This document shows positions 59,453-64,000 of a stretch of DNA of 64,000 nt, in pieces. The notes below the pieces were generated by a model, which did not search any database, was not told the DNA's origin, and was given only the letters and a program-made list of their open reading frames with translations. How positions within the stretch are numbered: position 1 is the first letter of the stretch; the number at the start of each line of letters is the position of its first letter. Source of the stretch: Deltaproteobacteria bacterium UBA1386 (GTDB lineage Bacteria > Desulfobacterota > Syntrophorhabdia > Syntrophorhabdales > Syntrophorhabdaceae); assembly GCA_002305765.1 (NCBI GenBank), contig DBQU01000025.1, positions 1 through 64,000 of the forward strand, read 5' to 3'. The position numbers and the translations under genes are program-made.

Positions 59453-62122
59453 ATGGGTGATATAAGAAAGATGCTGAATCCTGCCGTCGTTGCCCTGATA
59501 GGTGCCACAGAGAGGGAGGGGTCCATCGGGAAACGCATTCTCGACAATCTGCTTGCCTCTGAGGGACGGAAGGTCCTGCCGGTCAACCCCGGCAGGAAGA
59601 CCGCTCTGGGATTGGACTGCGCGGGCACTGTGTCCGACATCGACGGGGAGATAGACCTTGCCGTCATCGCCGTGCCGGCAGCAAGTGTGCCGCGGGTCGT
59701 GGACGAGTGCGGCAGAAGGGGTGTGCAGGGGGCCATCATCGTGTCTTCCGGTTTTCGGGAAACAGGAGAAGACGGGAAGACCCTGGAGAAGGACCTGCTC
59801 AGGGCGAGGGAGAAGTATGGGATCAGGATCGTGGGCCCCAATTGCCTGGGCATCATGATACCCGCTATCGATCTGAATGCCACGTTCCTCAAGATCCGCC
59901 CCGAGCCGGGGAACATTGCGTTTCTCTCCCAGAGCGGGGCGCTTGGCGACGCGATCATGGACTGGGGGACAAGCAACCACGTGGGATTCAGCATGTTCGC
60001 TTCTCTCGGTTCGATGATCGATGTCGATTTTGCCGACCTCATCGATTATCTCTCGGATGATTACGCGACTCGAAGCATCATGCTTTACATGGAACGCGTC
60101 GGCACCGCGAAGAGGTTTATGAGTGCCGCACGGGGATTCGCTCGGACGAAGCCGATCGTCGTCCTCAAGCCCGGACGTTTTGAGGGGAGCACGCGGGCCG
60201 TCGAGTCCCACACCGGCGAAGCGATCGGAGACGACAGGGTGTATGGCGCGGCATTCAAACGTGCCGGGATAGTACGGGTAAAGGAGATCGCCGACCTGTT
60301 CGACACCTCCCGGGTCCTGGTGTCGCGGACGATGCCCAGGGGTGCGCGCCTTGCCATTGTCACCAATGCGGGGGGTGTCGGCATCATTGCTACCGACACC
60401 CTTATAGAACTCGAGGGAGATGTCGCGGAATTGTCCCCGGAGAGCGTGAACAGGCTCGACGCCCTGCTGCCTGCGGATTGGAGCGGGGGAAACCCTGTCG
60501 ACATCGTGGGCGATGCCGACCTTTCCCGGTATACGGGTTCCATACAGATCTGCATGTCCGATGAGGGGGTCGATGGTGTGCTCGTGGTCTACACCCCCCG
60601 CGCGGAAGTCGAGCCCGTGGAACTTTCGGAAGCTTTGTGCGACCTGTCCCGCCGGTCCAAAAAGCCATTGATCGCAGTATGGATGGCGGGCGTCGTGGCT
60701 GAAAAGGGAAGGGACCTGCTCATCGAGAACAACATACCCGTTTACCGGACCCCCGAAGAGGCGGTCAAGGCCTATCTATACATGCACCAGTACCGGAAGA
60801 ACATAGAAATGCTCTACGAGATACCCGAAGACATCTCGCCCGGCCATTCACGGTTGAACAACCACCAGAAGGCCATTATCCGGAACTGTCTCAGGGAAGG
60901 GACCAACTCCCTTTCCATGGAGCAGTCCGTTTCTCTGATGAAGACCTATGATATTCCTTTTCCGCCGACGTCATTCCCCAGGGGTATGGACGAAGCTGTT
61001 CGCGAGGCGGAAGCGATGGGTTTTCCCGTAACGCTCAAGGTCGCGGGCGGGGAAAGCGCGGGACCGGGCGAATTGTTTCCCGGTATTGCTTCCCGGCAGA
61101 CCCTTCTCGAGGTCCTGGGCGGGATCAGGGAGAGATCGAGCCGAAGACCGGACCCGACGGACATGCCGGAAATGATGATCCAGAAAACGGTTCGTGGGAA
61201 GACGGCGGGATGGTTCCTGAACACCAGGAGGGACATTGACTTCGGGTCCACCATCTTTCTCTCAGCCGCTCGCGAGGATGGTCCGTCCGGCGATAGGTCC
61301 GTCGTGGCCTTGCCTCCCCTGAACCAGACGCTTGCAAAGATATTCCTGGAGGACGCGGGAGTGCAGGAAGCCCTTCGGAAAGAGGACCGGCAAGGGCTCC
61401 AGTCGCTGTTGAGACAATTCGAGGCCCTATGTGTCAATTTCGCGTGCCTCATCGTCGATTTTCCGGAGATCCTCACGATCGAGGCCGGTCCCATCGTGGT
61501 CGATGACGGCGGCGTCTATATGACTGACGCAGTGATCGATCTTGACGGCGGGTTCTCGAGGCAACCTGCGCGCTACTATTCCCATCTCGTCATAACCCCC
61601 TATCCCACCCAGTACGTGACGCCCTGGACATTGAGGGACGGAACGGACATCGTGATGCGCCCAATACGCCCCGAGGACGAGCCTCTGAGTCGTGAGATGC
61701 TTGCCCGGACCTCCGAGGAGGCCTTGAGGGTGCGGTTCTTCTCTTCCGTCAACGTTCAGGAAATACCGCACAGCACCCTTATGAAGTTCTGCAATGTCGA
61801 TTACGACCGGGAGGTTGCCCTGGTGGCGGAGGTCAGGGAGGCCGAGGAAAAGCGCATTGTCGGAGGCGGACGGCTCATCATAGAGCCCGATCTCAAGAGG
61901 GCGCAATTCGCGGTCCTCGTCCATGACGGTCTCCACGGCAAAGGTCTGGGCGAGAAGTTCGTCGATATGCTCATAGGGATCGCCCAGGAGAGGGGGCTTG
62001 AGGGCATTTACGGGATAGTTCTCACCGAGAACGAGAAGATGCTCCGGCTCTGCAAGAAAATGGGCTTTGTATCAAAGCGGCTGCCCGATGGGATCACGCG
62101 GGTGGAGATGAAATTGAATTGA
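59453..62122 (+). CDS. ADP-forming acyl-CoA synthetase fused to a GNAT acetyltransferase (Pat-type)
   Basis: 889 residues. Order: CoA-binding Rossmann domain (1-130, VVALIGATEREGSIGKRIL), succinyl-CoA-ligase-like domains with GNIAFLSQSGALG and the phospho-His motif ESHTGE, an ATP-grasp part (about 480-705), and a C-terminal GNAT domain (about 725-889, with HGKGLGEKFVDMLI for acetyl-CoA). In Pat/PatZ proteins the synthetase part is often only a regulator and the GNAT part acetylates lysines, for example of acyl-CoA synthetases; the sirtuin at 9.8 kb would reverse this. Since the SHTG motif is kept, ATP-forming acyl-CoA turnover cannot be excluded. ATG 59453 fits the family start. Confidence 0.9.
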   Translation: MGDIRKMLNPAVVALIGATEREGSIGKRILDNLLASEGRKVLPVNPGRKTALGLDCAGTVSDIDGEIDLAVIAVPAASVPRVVDECGRRGVQGAIIVSSGFRETGEDGKTLEKDLLRAREKYGIRIVGPNCLGIMIPAIDLNATFLKIRPEPGNIAFLSQSGALGDAIMDWGTSNHVGFSMFASLGSMIDVDFADLIDYLSDDYATRSIMLYMERVGTAKRFMSAARGFARTKPIVVLKPGRFEGSTRAVESHTGEAIGDDRVYGAAFKRAGIVRVKEIADLFDTSRVLVSRTMPRGARLAIVTNAGGVGIIATDTLIELEGDVAELSPESVNRLDALLPADWSGGNPVDIVGDADLSRYTGSIQICMSDEGVDGVLVVYTPRAEVEPVELSEALCDLSRRSKKPLIAVWMAGVVAEKGRDLLIENNIPVYRTPEEAVKAYLYMHQYRKNIEMLYEIPEDISPGHSRLNNHQKAIIRNCLREGTNSLSMEQSVSLMKTYDIPFPPTSFPRGMDEAVREAEAMGFPVTLKVAGGESAGPGELFPGIASRQTLLEVLGGIRERSSRRPDPTDMPEMMIQKTVRGKTAGWFLNTRRDIDFGSTIFLSAAREDGPSGDRSVVALPPLNQTLAKIFLEDAGVQEALRKEDRQGLQSLLRQFEALCVNFACLIVDFPEILTIEAGPIVVDDGGVYMTDAVIDLDGGFSRQPARYYSHLVITPYPTQYVTPWTLRDGTDIVMRPIRPEDEPLSREMLARTSEEALRVRFFSSVNVQEIPHSTLMKFCNVDYDREVALVAEVREAEEKRIVGGGRLIIEPDLKRAQFAVLVHDGLHGKGLGEKFVDMLIGIAQERGLEGIYGIVLTENEKMLRLCKKMGFVSKRLPDGITRVEMKLN

Positions 62123-62125
62123 CCC

Positions 62126-64000
62126 TTACCGCCCCGGCGTCAGATCGGCCATCCTGTCCTCCTGTCCTGCAACATCGTCGATCTTGCCGGCAAGATGGTT
62201 CAGTCTCTTGAGATCATCCGCCGTGAACCGCCTGTCCCCGTAATAGATCTCCTCGAAAGCCCGGGCAAATTCCATGGAGGCCGTCCTGAGGCCGTCATCG
62301 CCGATGCGCCGGATGAATTCCTCGAGGCCCTCCGATGTCTGTTTTTCGTATCCCGCTGTCTTGAGCCGCTTGAGGAAACGGTCAAGCATCACCATCTCCC
62401 TGCGCTTCGCCGAGGAGATGAGGAACCAGGCCAGGAGAATGAGGCCGATGGCTGCCGCAAAGAGCGCCGAATATTGCGCCGTCTTCTTCATGAGGGGAGA
62501 AAAGGAGAAGGACGACGGCCTTCTAAGGCCCGACACGATGGTCCTCGTTATGGATATCTGCCTTTCAAGGTTGTAGGTGAGGATGATCCCGTACCAGTAG
62601 TAGTTTATGGTGTCGAGGAACATCCGGAGCTTCGACAGGGCCCCCCTCCCCGAGAGGGACGAAAGCCCCGCCCCGGCTGGTGTCGGATCGAATCGGACCC
62701 ACCCCTTTCCGGGTATGTGTGCCTCCACCCACACGTGGGCATTCTTCTGGGGCACAATATAGTAATTGCCCATTTCATTGTAGTATCCGCCCTGATACCC
62801 TCCAACAAGGCGGGAAGGGATCTCGTTGACACGCAGGAGAACGGCCATTGCCGAAGCGAAGTACTCGCAGTTTCCCTTTGGGGAATCGAAGAGAAAGCTT
62901 TCGAGAGGGTTCTTCGAGACGGGAAGGTCTTTGAGGGAATAGCCGTACCTGTCGGAGGCGAGGTGGCTCAGGATGCGATTCACGGTGGCGTTCCTGTCAC
63001 CCCGAACGGCAAGGCTCTTCGCGAGGGAGACGATGCGCGGCGAGAGGTCGGGGGGAAGCTGGAGGTGGGTCTTCAGGGAGATGTTCTCCTCGGGTATGAC
63101 GTTCGAGAGAGCCGACAGGGCGGTATAACGGATCCGCCTCTCTATGAAGCGCGGCATGGTGAATGTGTGGTCGTCGTTCTTCCTTACCCTTCTGAGCTCG
63201 ATGTGGACCGGTTTGTCGAGGGCAAAGAGGGAGGTATTGTCGTAAGGCTCGAGATAGATCGTCTGGCTTATCATGGCGCCGACGGGCCCCCGGGTCCCGG
63301 CCGGCGTGTAGACGCCACGCCTGGCGTTCCTCCAGGACGTCCCGTCGAAGTGGTCGAGGGTGATGCCCCTCCAGTAGAGGCTTGATTCATCCACTCTGTC
63401 CATGGTGGCCCTGAAAATGATCCTTTCATCCTCCTGGATATCGGACACCTGGCCGAGCCTGACGTTGTCCGTGAACCCTGCCCTTGCCTTGTCGGGTCTG
63501 TTGAGAAAAGAGAGGATGGGGTAACTGGTGCGGGGAAGGATGACGAACATCGCGGCGGAAAGGGGGATGGCGAGCAGCGGTATCCACAGGCATCGCGAGA
63601 TCATCGTCCGCACGGTGCTGTTCGTGAGCTCCAGTTCCGGGTCCTGTGAATAGAAGGTGAGGAAGATGAACGACAGGGACAGGAGGAGAAAAAAGACAAG
63701 CAGGTACGCCACGAAGGCCATCCCCAGGGTCATGAGGCCGAGCCCTGCGAGGACGAAGAGGGCGAGGGCGTATATCTGCATAAAATCACGGACCTCTCTG
63801 TGTTCCAGGTACTTTATTCCCATGAGAATGAAAAGGGCCTCCATGATCTGCCCTATCAGGTCCTGCACGTCGATGCGAATGAGAAAGTAGAGGATGACGG
63901 CCACCGAAACGACGGTGAGGATCCAGCGGGGAATGGAGACCTTTTTCAGGTCGAGGTAGACCGAGAGGCCCATGGCGCCGAAAAGCACGAGAGGATAGAC
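62126..64000 (-). CDS. TgpA-type membrane transglutaminase-like protein (5' end beyond window)
   Basis: At least 624 residues, frame open to the window edge. The N-terminal part has about six membrane helices. A periplasmic transglutaminase-like domain follows with the Cys-His-Asp triad in GNCEYFASAMAVLL, NAHVWVEAHIPGKGW and VRFDPT, then a further membrane helix and a cytoplasmic tail. TgpA/DUF3488 proteins act on or cross-link periplasmic proteins and are often next to a MoxR ATPase and a DUF58 protein, which would lie outside the window. Its 3' end is only three bases from the convergent synthetase gene. Confidence 0.9.
   Translation of the reverse strand, partial: VYPLVLFGAMGLSVYLDLKKVSIPRWILTVVSVAVILYFLIRIDVQDLIGQIMEALFILMGIKYLEHREVRDFMQIYALALFVLAGLGLMTLGMAFVAYLLVFFLLLSLSFIFLTFYSQDPELELTNSTVRTMISRCLWIPLLAIPLSAAMFVILPRTSYPILSFLNRPDKARAGFTDNVRLGQVSDIQEDERIIFRATMDRVDESSLYWRGITLDHFDGTSWRNARRGVYTPAGTRGPVGAMISQTIYLEPYDNTSLFALDKPVHIELRRVRKNDDHTFTMPRFIERRIRYTALSALSNVIPEENISLKTHLQLPPDLSPRIVSLAKSLAVRGDRNATVNRILSHLASDRYGYSLKDLPVSKNPLESFLFDSPKGNCEYFASAMAVLLRVNEIPSRLVGGYQGGYYNEMGNYYIVPQKNAHVWVEAHIPGKGWVRFDPTPAGAGLSSLSGRGALSKLRMFLDTINYYWYGIILTYNLERQISITRTIVSGLRRPSSFSFSPLMKKTAQYSALFAAAIGLILLAWFLISSAKRREMVMLDRFLKRLKTAGYEKQTSEGLEEFIRRIGDDGLRTASMEFARAFEEIYYGDRRFTADDLKRLNHLAGKIDDVAGQEDRMADLTPGR

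Overview
The window looks like a chromosomal segment of a strictly anaerobic, probably syntrophic, GC-rich Desulfobacterota-type bacterium (Syntrophorhabdus-like is my best guess). That guess rests on gene content, not on a marker gene. It contains a roughly 27 kb catabolic run of CoA-dependent, flavin, B12 and molybdenum enzymes, electron-transfer flavoprotein with FixCX, a TRAP transporter, SucCD and an ADP-forming acyl-CoA synthetase-like protein. No oxygenase, rRNA, tRNA, prophage, insertion sequence or CRISPR array was recognised.

Layout. 0-10.6 kb: mixed housekeeping and accessory genes. These are the end of a response regulator, a TauE/SafE exporter, a decayed dynamin C-terminus, a ferredoxin-nitroreductase, an adenylate cyclase fused to hemerythrin beside a ferritin-like protein, an ankyrin protein, a flavoprotein, a CAP-domain lipoprotein, a phospholipase D and a sirtuin. 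10.7-13.4 kb: modABC behind a sigma70-type promoter overlapped by a ModE-like operator. 13.4-25.7 kb: ArsC-like protein, TypA, cold-shock protein, hydrolase, formate/nitrite-type channel, aminotransferase, GyrI-like protein, thioesterase, UPF0182 protein and sucCD. 26-31.3 kb: GntR regulator, an iron-sulfur 4-hydroxybutyryl-CoA-dehydratase-like enzyme, and a TRAP transporter on the opposite strand.

31.8-58.6 kb: a one-direction gene run with mostly tiny gaps or overlaps. In order: class III CoA-transferase, MeaB, two acyl-CoA dehydrogenases, EtfBA, FixCX, GntR, a two-subunit B12 acyl-CoA mutase, HyuA/HyuB, a PaaK-type CoA ligase, a three-subunit molybdenum hydroxylase, an epimerase-like VOC protein, a saccharopine-dehydrogenase-like protein, a class III aminotransferase, a second three-subunit molybdenum enzyme with the [4Fe-4S] insertion of 4-hydroxybenzoyl-CoA reductase, and a MoaD/ThiS-like protein. 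A strong promoter and two TGTATACA palindromes precede the run.

The combination of Mo-hydroxylase, ATP-dependent lactam opening (HyuAB), CoA transfer, B12 mutase plus chaperone, epimerase-like protein and acyl-CoA dehydrogenases resembles what I remember of the anaerobic indoleacetate route. The working hypothesis is a syntrophic pathway for an N-heteroaromatic or related acid. Several enzymes carry substitutions at key positions: mutase Arg to Asn, loss of the Mo-subunit Glu, loss of the acyl-CoA dehydrogenase EGT Glu, and loss of an epimerase His. The true substrate may therefore be new.

58.7-64 kb: methyltransferase, acyl-CoA synthetase/GNAT fusion and a transglutaminase membrane protein cut by the window edge.

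A second theme is non-coding. Seven intergenic places carry tandem arrays of 8-9 bp units (GCTTGA-type or GTCCTAT-type). Several are arranged as facing inverted arrays that could fold into long stems, and two run into gene stop codons. I do not recognise this repeat family.
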